A DNA stretch of 64,000 nucleotides, taken from the NCBI GenBank assembly GCA_943333275.1, contig CALQSQ010000006.1, forward strand, positions 1 through 64,000, given 5' to 3'. The notes beneath the pieces were generated by a model. The model searched no databases, was not told the DNA's origin, and saw nothing but the letters and a program-made list of their open reading frames with translations. Below are positions 9,311-18,204 of this stretch, piece after piece. Source of the DNA: Akkermansia muciniphila. GTDB lineage: Bacteria > Verrucomicrobiota > Verrucomicrobiia > Verrucomicrobiales > V1-33. The translations under genes were made by a program, and so were the position numbers. The stretch's first letter is position 1; each line of letters opens with the position of its first letter.

Positions 9311-9982
9311 CTAGGTCACGTCAGAGTCGGGACCCGGGGACTGCCCCGGGGACTGTGGCGTAGGAGCAGGGACCGGGATTTTGGGCATACTGGGTGGGTG
9401 CCGGATGATCAATGGTTTTTGCCCGGGCACATATTTCGGCCTCGGCGGAATCTTCCTTGCGCGCACGTCCACCACGATGGTTTTCGAAAGACTATCGTGC
9501 CACATTCTGTGGTCGGAGGTCAAAATACTGAATTGTTCAAAGGGAATCAGCCGGGCGATGGAACGGCCCAGGATTTGCAGGAAAGACGCGCGGTGCTGCT
9601 GGTCGGCGGTGACCACTTTTGTTCCAGTGATCAACTTGCCGAGACTCCTCCCGGTTGTAGCTTCAAAAATCAGGTAATAAATGACAAGGACCGCCCAACC
9701 GACCATCGTGTCATTCACCTTGCCGGTAGACACCAATGAGGTCGAGGATGTCGATGATTCCGCTTCACTTTCGGCCAATTGTTCGGGAAATGCCAGGGCC
9801 CACAGCAGGCCTACCCCCATGCTTAAAACGAACATGGCACCAAAATCCAGGAGGTAATTGAGGAACCTCTTCCCCACAGAGGCAGGTGGGAATGTCCCTG
9901 AATCATCGACATACGTTACCTCCGAACTGGGCGCTGCATAGGGATTGGAATTATCATTTGGAGGAATCGGCGGCTCATTCAT
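9311..9982 (-). CDS. RDD-family membrane protein
   Basis: A 223-residue protein with an N-terminal N-P-Y-A-A-P segment, common in planctomycetal and verrucomicrobial membrane proteins, then an RDD-type domain (about 45-165). This has two or three hydrophobic helices, a G-K-R-F-L-N-Y-L-L-D-F start in place of the usual R-x-x-A-x-x-x-D, and G-R-S-L-G-K-L-I-T-G in the second half. The C-terminus is Pro-rich. The frame is open to 10093, but that extension crosses A/T-rich promoter-like DNA and I chose Met 9982. RDD proteins are poorly defined; some are proposed ion transporters. It is divergent from the large gene starting at 10183. Confidence 0.78.
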   Translation of the reverse strand: MNEPPIPPNDNSNPYAAPSSEVTYVDDSGTFPPASVGKRFLNYLLDFGAMFVLSMGVGLLWALAFPEQLAESEAESSTSSTSLVSTGKVNDTMVGWAVLVIYYLIFEATTGRSLGKLITGTKVVTADQQHRASFLQILGRSIARLIPFEQFSILTSDHRMWHDSLSKTIVVDVRARKIPPRPKYVPGQKPLIIRHPPSMPKIPVPAPTPQSPGQSPGPDSDVT

Positions 9983-10182
9983 CAGCTCGATTATCGAATA
10001 ATAGCAGACACTTACAATACCTTTCTCCAATATTATATCCACAGCCAACCAACGCACCTTCGGCTGCGATGATCTCAGCCGAAATTTTTCCATCCCCCCC
10101 CATCCGTGTCCTGCTCTGGGGCCAGTGGCCCGGCGAGATGAAAGAACCCGCGCGGATTTTCCTAGAAGTGCAGGATTGATCC

Positions 10183-13100
10183 GTGATACGATGGGGCATG
10201 CCCCCCCGAATATTTCCAGCTTTGCTGGTGCTGTTTGCCTCCTCAGCAGCCGCGCAGGCCGCAGGATCGTTTACTGTGACGACCCTGACGGGCGATGCGA
10301 ACTCCGGCATCGCCGCCGACTCCTCCTACACGCATGCGATCGATGTCTTCGACACCGCCAATGCAAAAATCAACGGCGCGGTGTTCACCGGGTCGGGAGC
10401 GGGGGCGAATCCGTTGTCGAACAACTACTCCACGTCGGGATTCAACAATGGCTTCAATGGATTCGATGCACTGGCCAACGATGGCATCAGTGGCGGCGTG
10501 GGAGCGATGATGACGAATTTCCTCTACAATGGAAATCCCGCAGTCGTCACGCTGAAGAACCTTCGGATTGGGGAGCAGTATGAAACGGTCTTTTACAACG
10601 GGGCCTTTGGCGGGCCTGGAGTCCGCTTTCAGACGATCACCATGAACGAGGGAGGGTCGATTCTCTTCGATCAGAATGGCATCCCCGGCAGCCTGCTGAA
10701 GTGCACGTTCACCCCGGCGGCGACCACCGTGACCTTCAACATCACGCCCTCGATTCCTGGCAACACCTTTCACCAGTATGCGTTCAGCAACCGGGCCACG
10801 CGCTTGCAGGCATTGGTGACGGATAATTTCTATGCGCTGGCGAATCCAGTGACGACGAACTTCAATTTCAATCTTGCGGCGCGACAGGGAGGATCGCTCG
10901 TGCAGGCTGGCGGGCCCATCCCCTGGGTCGGTGTTGGAGATGTCCAGGTAGGAAATAATACCGGTGGTGTGGATGCGGGAAATTTTTTGCTGACGGGGTC
11001 GGGGACAGGGATCGCGGCGCTGGATCATAATTTCAATGGCGCGGAAACGCATGGTGGGCTGAGCATTGCGTTTGATCTGGCTCCGGATCTTACGGCGGCG
11101 GGTTCGGGAAATTCCTGCGCGATAAATCTTGGGCAGTCGTCTGCGGATAAAAACGGGAGTGTGGACGGCGTGCAGGCCCATTTCGGTGTGAGGATTCGTG
11201 GCAGCACCGGAACGTTGCAGGCGTTCGACGGCAGTACGCTGCTCACGGCTGTGGAGCCGTCGTGGGGATCCACCAGCGTCACGACCCAGCTGCATCATTT
11301 CGAAATCCTGATTACGGATACGGTGGATCTCAATCCGTTCGACGGAGCCAATGCCACACGCATCGAAATTTTCGCGGATGGTGTCTCGCGCTATGTTTTC
11401 ACCAAGACGGGAGGCGGGTATGCGGACAATTTTCTCAACTTTCAAAGCAGCCAGTCCGGGGCGATCGATAATCTGATCATCTCCAAACTCAATGCCATTC
11501 CGGCCGTTCCGGTCTTCACCACGGAGCCGGTGGCGCAATCTCTCTGGGTCGGTGACACCCTGACGCTGACGGCCGCCGCCACCGGCTATCCCGCAGCCAT
11601 CAATTACCAGTGGAAGAAAAATGGCACAAACATCAATATCAACGGGACCAGCGCCACTTACACGGTTGATGCAACGAACGCGGCGGGCGTCTACACGGTG
11701 GTGGCCACCAACGCCACGGGTTCCAAGACGAGCCAGGCGGTGACGGTGACGGTGATCGCTCCCACGCGGGCGCAGCGGACGTGGGAAGGTGCTGGAGCCT
11801 CATCCAGGCGTACGGGACTGGCGTTTTCAGAAATTCATTATCATCCGCCCACGCGATTGGACGGAAAGAATTTGGAGTTTGTGGAACTCTACAATTCGAA
11901 TCCGTGGATCGAGGATCTCGCGGGTTGGCGGCTGACGGGCGATGTGGATTTTGTCTTTCCCGCAGGGACGCAGATCGCAGCGAAGGGCTATCTGGTTGTG
12001 GCAAAAGTGCCTGCGGATGTGCAGTCGGTTTACGGCCTCAGCGGGGTGATCGGGGGATTTCCTGAAAACCTCTCCAATCAAGGTGGCACGCTTCGACTCC
12101 GCAAACCCAGCAACGCCATCGTGCTGGAAGTGACCTGGAATGACCAGCCCCCCTGGCCGGTAGCCGCTGATGGCACGGGTCATTCGCTGGTGCTGGCCAG
12201 GCCGAGTTTTGGAGAAGCCTCCCCCAAGGCCTGGGATGCCAGCGCGGTGGTAGGAGGTTCGCCTGGTGTTGGGGATGTTCCGCCCGGCAGTGCGCAGGAT
12301 CATGTGGCCATCAATGAGGTGCTGACACGATCGCTGCTGCCAGCCGTGGACTACATCGAACTGCGCAACGATGGCAGGAGCGCTGCGGATATTTCCGGAT
12401 GCAAGTTGAGCGATGATCCAGCTCTGCTCGGGAAATTTGTGATTCCCGCCGCCACTTCGCTGGCTGCGGGAGCAACCCTTTCCTTTACCGAGACGCAGCT
12501 AGGGTTCGCATTAAGCGCGGAGGGCGAGACGCTTTATTTTACAAATGCGGCGGGCACGCGGGTGCTCGACTGTGTGAGGTTCGGAGGCTCGGCCGAGAAT
12601 GTTAGCCTGGGCCGTCCAAAAAACCGTCAAGGCCCGCTGCGTCCCCTGGCAAGTTCCACCCCCGGTGCATCGAACTCCGGCCTGCGTGTGCCGGAGGTGC
12701 TCATCAGTGAAATTTTCTTCGATCCCATCAGTGGCGATGATCTGGACGAATGGCTGGAACTGTACAATCCTGGTGCAGCGGATGTGGACGTAAGTGGGTG
12801 GAAATTTGTGGATGGAGTCAATTTCACAATGCCACCTGGAACCAGCATTCTGGCGGGGGGACGGCTGGCAGTGGCGAAAAATGCAGCCCGCACCCGGGCC
12901 AACTATCCCGCACTGAATCCGGCGCTGGTGGTCGGAGATTACAGCGGAACGCTGGGCAATAGTGGCGACCGCATCACTCTGGTGCGTCCTGAACTCGATG
13001 GAGTGGTGCCAGTCGATGTGGAAGTGGATACGCTGACCTATGAAGGATCCGGCCGCCGGAGCCGCTGGGCTGAGGGCGGGGGATCGAGTCTGGAGGTGAC

Positions 13101-16092
13101 AGACCTGCGCGCGGATCGGGAATTGGCGAATGCGTGGGCGGACAGCGATGAAAGCGCCAAGGCTCCGTGGACGACCGTGAGCACGAATGGAACGCTCGAT
13201 CTCGGACATTCCGCGCTTCCTGCCGGGGCGGATCGTGTGCAAATGTTCCTGATGGGAGCTGGCGAGGCGTTGATTGATGACGTGGCGGTGATGCCGAATG
13301 GTGTGGGCTCGGCATTGGTCAATGGAGGTTTTGAGAGCGGTATCACTGGATGGACGGTGCAAGGAAATCAATCGCGCTCCTCTGTGGTGACGGGTGTTGG
13401 GGTCACGGGTTCGGCGTTGAAACTGCGCGCCAGTTCCTCGGGCGATCCGGACGGCAACCGGGTGTTTGCCAGTCTCACCTCCACGCTGGCACCCAATACC
13501 ACCGCCACTGTCTCCGCCAAGGCCCGATGGCAGCGGGGCAACCCGGAAATGGTGCTGCGCCTGAAAGGAGGCTACTTGGAAACGCTCACGAAGCTGATTG
13601 TTCCAACCAATCTCGGCACTCCCGGCGCCACCAACAGCCAGGCCGTGGCCAATGTCGGGCCAGCGATTACAGAGGTCTTCCATCGGCCTCTATTGCCGAC
13701 GATCAACACCAAGGTGCGTGTTTTCGCCAGAGTCAATGACCCTGATGGCGTGGTGACCGTGACGCTGCGCTGGCGTCTGGAATCGAATTCCACCTTTCTG
13801 CCCGTGACGATGAGGGACGACGGGACCAACGGGGATATTTTTTCCGGCGATGGAGTCTACACCGGGTCCATTCCAGCCCAATCCCTTTCCACAACTGTTG
13901 CCTTCAAGGTGGAAGCCACCGACGCGTTCGTCCCTGCAGCCGCGGCTGTATTTCCACCGGATGCACCGGCGCATGAATGCCTTGTGCGCATCGGCGATCC
14001 TCCGCAGGATGGGGATTTCACGGCGTATCGGCTGTGGGTCACCTCGGCCAACGTGACGGCCTGGACGAACCGTGCGAGATTTGGAAATGAACCCGTTGAT
14101 GCCACATTCATTTATGGCGGAGTGCGCGCTGTTTACGGATGTGGGGTCTGGTATTCCGGCAGCGAGGCCAGCACCCCGGGATTCAACTCCCCGCTGGGCA
14201 CCCTCTGCGGCTACAACCTGACCTTGCCCGATGACGACCTGGTGATGGCGGAGGATCATTTCACGCTGGATTTCCCAGTTCGCGATGTCACCGACCAGCG
14301 CGAACAGCTCATGTTCTGGATGGCCGAGCAGCTTCATTTGCCGAATCTCTATCGGCGTTATGTCCATCTGTTCTTCAATGGGACGCGTCGATCCGTAATT
14401 TACGATGACGTCCAGCAGCCGGATCAAACCCTTCTCAATGAATTCTACCCGGGCGACAGCGGCGGCCACCTTTACAAAACCAACAACTGGACGGAGGGCC
14501 TTGACGATGGCAACTCCACCCATGGCAGCGTGAGCAATCTGCTCCAGCACTACGACTCCGCCGGCCAGCACAAGCTGGCGCGCTACCGCTGGAACTGGCG
14601 CCCGCGCGCGGCAAGCTCCGCCAACGAATTCGGTGACATGTTCACGCTCATCGATGCCGCCAACGCGACCAGCAACTACCAGGCAACGGTTGAATCCGTA
14701 GTCGATGTGGACAACTGGATGCGCACGTTTGCCTTCCATGACCTGTGTTCGTATTGGGATGCCTTTGGAAATCCCAACACCAAGAATACCTACATTTACA
14801 AACCGCAGGCGGGCCGCTGGGCGCAGTTTACCTGGGACATGGATGTGGGCCTGGGAGTGTTCGTCGATCCTGTGGATGCGGAACTTTTTCCGGTGACCAT
14901 TGATCCTAAAATCGATGCGCTTCAGGCCACCCCAGCATTCCGACGCATTTACTGGCGCACGATGCATGAAGCCCTCGCCACCTTCTTCAGCAGTGCCGGG
15001 GTGAACACCCAACTGCAGCGGAAATACGACGCGCTGGCCGCGAACAATCTTGGCCTCACCTCCCCCTTTGTGCCCAGCGGTGCCTACGGCCTGAGCATTC
15101 CGCAATGGATTGATCAACGCCGTGCCTTCCTGCAATCGCAGCTCAATACTGTGGCGGCGAGCTTTGCCATTCTCAGTCCGTCAAATGTCACGGTGACAAC
15201 GCCGGTTCTGACGATCAGCGGCACTGCGCCGGTGGAGGTGGAGAAACTTTTGATCAATGGCATCGAGTATCCTGTCGTGTGGAGTTCGGTCACGGGATGG
15301 TCCATCACCCTGGTCCCGGCGGCGGGCACGAATCCTTATGTGGTTGAGGCTTTCGATTACAACGGCGTGCAGGTTGGCATGGACACGGTGACGGCCAATT
15401 TCACCGGCGTGAATGCCTGGCCGGCGCTGCGCATCAACGAATGGATGGCCTCAAATCAGGGCAGCGTGCTGGATCCCGCCGATGGCAAGGCGGATGACTG
15501 GATGGAAATTTTCAATCCCACCGCCACCACCACGAACCTGACCGGCTGGCGCCTGAGCGATACCAATCCAAGCCCGACGGTCTTCATTTTCCCGGACGGA
15601 TACAGCCTTTCCGCCGGAGGTCGGCTTGTGGCTTGGTGTGATGGCGAAACGATCCAAAGCTCGGCCCCGACTTCATTGCATCTCCCTTTCAAACTCTCCG
15701 CCAGCGGCGAAACGCTAACGCTCTCCGCCCCTGACGGCACGGTGATCGATACCGTCACGTTCACGACTCAGGTCACGAATATCAGCCAGGGCCGCATTCC
15801 CGACGGAGGCTCCACCATCCAATTTCTCAAAGTCCCCAGCGCTGGCACCGCAAATTCCGCAGCCATCGATCCACCCGTCGCCACCGCCACCGCCGTCAAT
15901 CCAGACCTCATCAACATCACCGTCAAAACCACCCCGGGCTTCAACTATCAACTGCAGGCGAACGACCAACTCGCGATTGGCGATTGGGACAATCTCGGTG
16001 CCGCCATCACCGCCACGGGTGCTTCCTACACCTTCCAAGACACCACCAGCCTGGGGCCCAGACGCTTCTACCGGGTGGTCCGCACGCCGTAG
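10183..16092 (+). CDS. Giant secreted lamin-tail/CotH-domain protein
   Basis: A 1969-residue exported protein. A signal peptide covers about residues 1-27; the GTG start has an AGGA seven bases upstream, and ATG 10198 is an alternative. In order: a jelly-roll-like N-terminal region (about 30-440), an Ig-like domain (440-525), three lamin-tail domains near 545, 707 and 838 with the E-L-Y-N-x-G-x-x-x-x-x-x-G-W core, a carbohydrate-binding-like module (about 1010-1150), an Ig-like domain (1165-1260), a CotH-kinase-like domain (1278-1650) with W-D-M-D near 1548, a fourth lamin-tail domain (1745-1860) and a C-terminal beta domain ending F-Y-R-V. This architecture is typical of Verrucomicrobiota and planctomycetes. 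CotH domains phosphorylate spore-coat proteins elsewhere; activity here is untested. Confidence 0.88.
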   Translation: MIRWGMPPRIFPALLVLFASSAAAQAAGSFTVTTLTGDANSGIAADSSYTHAIDVFDTANAKINGAVFTGSGAGANPLSNNYSTSGFNNGFNGFDALANDGISGGVGAMMTNFLYNGNPAVVTLKNLRIGEQYETVFYNGAFGGPGVRFQTITMNEGGSILFDQNGIPGSLLKCTFTPAATTVTFNITPSIPGNTFHQYAFSNRATRLQALVTDNFYALANPVTTNFNFNLAARQGGSLVQAGGPIPWVGVGDVQVGNNTGGVDAGNFLLTGSGTGIAALDHNFNGAETHGGLSIAFDLAPDLTAAGSGNSCAINLGQSSADKNGSVDGVQAHFGVRIRGSTGTLQAFDGSTLLTAVEPSWGSTSVTTQLHHFEILITDTVDLNPFDGANATRIEIFADGVSRYVFTKTGGGYADNFLNFQSSQSGAIDNLIISKLNAIPAVPVFTTEPVAQSLWVGDTLTLTAAATGYPAAINYQWKKNGTNININGTSATYTVDATNAAGVYTVVATNATGSKTSQAVTVTVIAPTRAQRTWEGAGASSRRTGLAFSEIHYHPPTRLDGKNLEFVELYNSNPWIEDLAGWRLTGDVDFVFPAGTQIAAKGYLVVAKVPADVQSVYGLSGVIGGFPENLSNQGGTLRLRKPSNAIVLEVTWNDQPPWPVAADGTGHSLVLARPSFGEASPKAWDASAVVGGSPGVGDVPPGSAQDHVAINEVLTRSLLPAVDYIELRNDGRSAADISGCKLSDDPALLGKFVIPAATSLAAGATLSFTETQLGFALSAEGETLYFTNAAGTRVLDCVRFGGSAENVSLGRPKNRQGPLRPLASSTPGASNSGLRVPEVLISEIFFDPISGDDLDEWLELYNPGAADVDVSGWKFVDGVNFTMPPGTSILAGGRLAVAKNAARTRANYPALNPALVVGDYSGTLGNSGDRITLVRPELDGVVPVDVEVDTLTYEGSGRRSRWAEGGGSSLEVTDLRADRELANAWADSDESAKAPWTTVSTNGTLDLGHSALPAGADRVQMFLMGAGEALIDDVAVMPNGVGSALVNGGFESGITGWTVQGNQSRSSVVTGVGVTGSALKLRASSSGDPDGNRVFASLTSTLAPNTTATVSAKARWQRGNPEMVLRLKGGYLETLTKLIVPTNLGTPGATNSQAVANVGPAITEVFHRPLLPTINTKVRVFARVNDPDGVVTVTLRWRLESNSTFLPVTMRDDGTNGDIFSGDGVYTGSIPAQSLSTTVAFKVEATDAFVPAAAAVFPPDAPAHECLVRIGDPPQDGDFTAYRLWVTSANVTAWTNRARFGNEPVDATFIYGGVRAVYGCGVWYSGSEASTPGFNSPLGTLCGYNLTLPDDDLVMAEDHFTLDFPVRDVTDQREQLMFWMAEQLHLPNLYRRYVHLFFNGTRRSVIYDDVQQPDQTLLNEFYPGDSGGHLYKTNNWTEGLDDGNSTHGSVSNLLQHYDSAGQHKLARYRWNWRPRAASSANEFGDMFTLIDAANATSNYQATVESVVDVDNWMRTFAFHDLCSYWDAFGNPNTKNTYIYKPQAGRWAQFTWDMDVGLGVFVDPVDAELFPVTIDPKIDALQATPAFRRIYWRTMHEALATFFSSAGVNTQLQRKYDALAANNLGLTSPFVPSGAYGLSIPQWIDQRRAFLQSQLNTVAASFAILSPSNVTVTTPVLTISGTAPVEVEKLLINGIEYPVVWSSVTGWSITLVPAAGTNPYVVEAFDYNGVQVGMDTVTANFTGVNAWPALRINEWMASNQGSVLDPADGKADDWMEIFNPTATTTNLTGWRLSDTNPSPTVFIFPDGYSLSAGGRLVAWCDGETIQSSAPTSLHLPFKLSASGETLTLSAPDGTVIDTVTFTTQVTNISQGRIPDGGSTIQFLKVPSAGTANSAAIDPPVATATAVNPDLINITVKTTPGFNYQLQANDQLAIGDWDNLGAAITATGASYTFQDTTSLGPRRFYRVVRTP

Positions 16093-17492
16093 CTTTGAGA
16101 ACTCTTAGTTGGGGATGTCGCAGCTTCAGCGTCCTGCTCGGCTTTTTCCTTCTGCCAAGCCTGTTCTAAACGCTCCAACTGGTTGGAAGCAAAAACGATA
16201 TCCCGCTCACTAACCTGAGCGGGAACGCCCCCGTCGTCCATCCGGTCGGGTCCGATGGAATAAACCACCCAAGTCCCATTTTTTTCTAAGCGGTATCGCA
16301 GCGGCTTTCCGTCGAAGGGATCGAGGGGCACCTCGGGCATGGCATCACTCAAAACAGCGGGCCAGGTTCCGTTTCTCAAATGGTGGCTGTGGAGCGCGAG
16401 CACGGCCTGTGTGGCATGGAGATGGCCGGTGAATTGAAGATAATACCCATAGAGCAGAACAACGGGGGTCGCGGGAATTTGAAGGCGACTGATGGGATCC
16501 GCCTTAAGATAAACCATCCACTTTGGATTCACAGTCAGGTAGCGTTTGATGGGGATTTGGAAATCGGGGTTGGAAGGATTGCGGTCGATTTCATGGAGCA
16601 ATTCTGAAAGGACTACCTTCATATGGTGGATACGATGCGCATTCTCGCTGCCAATGAGATTTTGAAAATTGAACAAGCTGGAATCCACGTATCGCAAGGG
16701 AAGTTCTTTAGGATTCCGATTGTTGGAAAGAGCTATTTCGAAGGCCTGAGAGAAGAGCCTAATCCTTTCGGAAAATGCGTCCTCTGAGGGCCTCGAATTT
16801 GCCAACAATCGGGACCAGGCATCCAGGACTTCAGCACTCACACCTTGCAGTGCGGCACTGCGCATACAGTGGAGGACCCATGGGCGGAAACCATCCGTCC
16901 AGCCACCATGCCACAAATCAGTCCCATTAGCCATCGACTGGCCCGCCAGAAAAGCGCCGGCAAGGCGCTCCTGGAGCATTGGTGGGATCTCTCCGGCCGG
17001 AGATAACAGGGATTGGGCTAACGCAAGTCTCAGCAGCGTAGTCAGGGGACGGACGTTAGAGGGATGGTCATTCAGCAAACTGAAACCCTCCTGCTTTTTC
17101 CATGATAGGAAAATTAGGTCCAGGGAACTCTGATTCTCGGCAAGGTAGGTGGCCAATTCAGGGTAGTCCGTTGCCTGCCAAAATTTCCATCCTCGTGCCT
17201 GTATTTCATAAAGTGCCGCAGTAACCTCCTCCGGTTCCTCCTTCGTTCCATAAGCATCAAGCGCCTGCGACTGCAGATCCCAGAAGCAACCGGGCGTCAC
17301 ATCCTTTTCCGTATAAACGCGCAGCGGTTCCATGCGCACGCCAGGATGAATCTGGCCCCAGGGGCGGTGCATGGCCCAGATCGTAAGCAGAATCCAGGTC
17401 ACGACCAGCCCGAGCATGACCAGCATCACGCGTTTCCACTGGCCCTTCTTGGGCTCAATGGGGAGGACGACTTCGTTTTCGTCGAATTTCAT
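16068..17492 (-). CDS. Single-pass membrane hypothetical protein
   Basis: A 474-residue protein with a short cytoplasmic start, a transmembrane helix at about residues 20-41 and a large extracytoplasmic, mostly helical domain. Near the C-terminus is P-L-D-P-F-D-G-K-P-L-R-Y-R followed by V-Y-S-I-G-P-D and D-D-G-G. This is a motif seen at the end of pseudopilin-like proteins and of many planctomycetal/verrucomicrobial hypotheticals; there is no prepilin leader. The frame continues upstream to 17576, but Met 17492 gives a sensible N-terminus. Its last 25 bases overlap the end of the convergent giant gene. Function unknown. Confidence 0.7.
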   Translation of the reverse strand: MKFDENEVVLPIEPKKGQWKRVMLVMLGLVVTWILLTIWAMHRPWGQIHPGVRMEPLRVYTEKDVTPGCFWDLQSQALDAYGTKEEPEEVTAALYEIQARGWKFWQATDYPELATYLAENQSSLDLIFLSWKKQEGFSLLNDHPSNVRPLTTLLRLALAQSLLSPAGEIPPMLQERLAGAFLAGQSMANGTDLWHGGWTDGFRPWVLHCMRSAALQGVSAEVLDAWSRLLANSRPSEDAFSERIRLFSQAFEIALSNNRNPKELPLRYVDSSLFNFQNLIGSENAHRIHHMKVVLSELLHEIDRNPSNPDFQIPIKRYLTVNPKWMVYLKADPISRLQIPATPVVLLYGYYLQFTGHLHATQAVLALHSHHLRNGTWPAVLSDAMPEVPLDPFDGKPLRYRLEKNGTWVVYSIGPDRMDDGGVPAQVSERDIVFASNQLERLEQAWQKEKAEQDAEAATSPTKSSQSYGVRTTR

Positions 17493-17625
17493 GAGGCGCA
17501 GGCTAACCTCTGGGCTGGAGGGCGTCGAGAGAATCCCAAAACGATCCTGCAGGCCGTCCGACCCCACCTCAAACAACCTAGATGAGGTCCCTTGCTAGCA
17601 GGGAGCTTTGCGAATAGTTTACGGC

Positions 17626-18192
17626 ATGCTCCAGATTCTAGAAGAACCGACCGTTCGCGAACGCGCCATGCCCGTCAGCGTCGAAGGCTATCATTGCATG
17701 CTGCAGGCAGGACTTGTGAGTGAGAAAGCGGAATTAATTCGCGGTGTGATTATTGAAAAAATGAGCAAATCCCCTCTCCACATCTATTTCACGGATCTCC
17801 TGGCCGAACTCGCCAAATCCGCCATTTTTTCCGGACAGATGGTGCGGCAGGAGTCGCCGCTGACTCTGGCTGACTCGGAGCCGGCGCCGGATCTTGCCAT
17901 CGTTCAAGGGCAGCGTGCGGATTATCTAACCAGCCATCCCACCACCGCCCTGCTCGTGATTGAGATTGCGACCGGCAGCGAGCGCCTTAACCGCGAGATG
18001 GCCACGATCTACGCGGAAGCAGGGGTACAAGAATACTGGATCATTCTTGGGCAGAAACGCGCTGTCGAAATTTTCCGGCGGCCCGTGAATGGCGTGTATC
18101 AGGAGCAGCAAATTTTCCAATTGGGTGAAACGATCCAAAGTGCCATCATTCCGGGCTGGACGCTGGCAGTGTCCGACATTTTTCCAGCCTGA
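17626..18192 (+). CDS. Uma2-family (DUF820) putative restriction endonuclease
   Basis: A 188-residue protein of the Uma2 family, which has a PD-(D/E)XK nuclease fold. Visible are the E-L-I-R-G-V-I-I-E-K strand near residues 40-50, the core S-E-P-A-P-D-L-A-I-V (about 90-99) and V-I-E-I-A (about 115-119) that carry the metal-binding Asp and Glu, then E-Y-W-I-I and a final G-W-T-L. Cellular role is unknown; family members are expanded in cyanobacteria, planctomycetes and Verrucomicrobiota and have no partner methylase. A TTG at 17608 could extend it by six residues. A second family member lies at 39682-40251. Confidence 0.85.
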   Translation: MLQILEEPTVRERAMPVSVEGYHCMLQAGLVSEKAELIRGVIIEKMSKSPLHIYFTDLLAELAKSAIFSGQMVRQESPLTLADSEPAPDLAIVQGQRADYLTSHPTTALLVIEIATGSERLNREMATIYAEAGVQEYWIILGQKRAVEIFRRPVNGVYQEQQIFQLGETIQSAIIPGWTLAVSDIFPA

Positions 18193-18204
18193 GCCAGTTT
18201 ACGA

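Noticed and set aside
13690-15135. 481-codon minus-strand frame inside the giant gene
   Set aside because: Lies wholly inside the CotH-like region; no motif, no start context.
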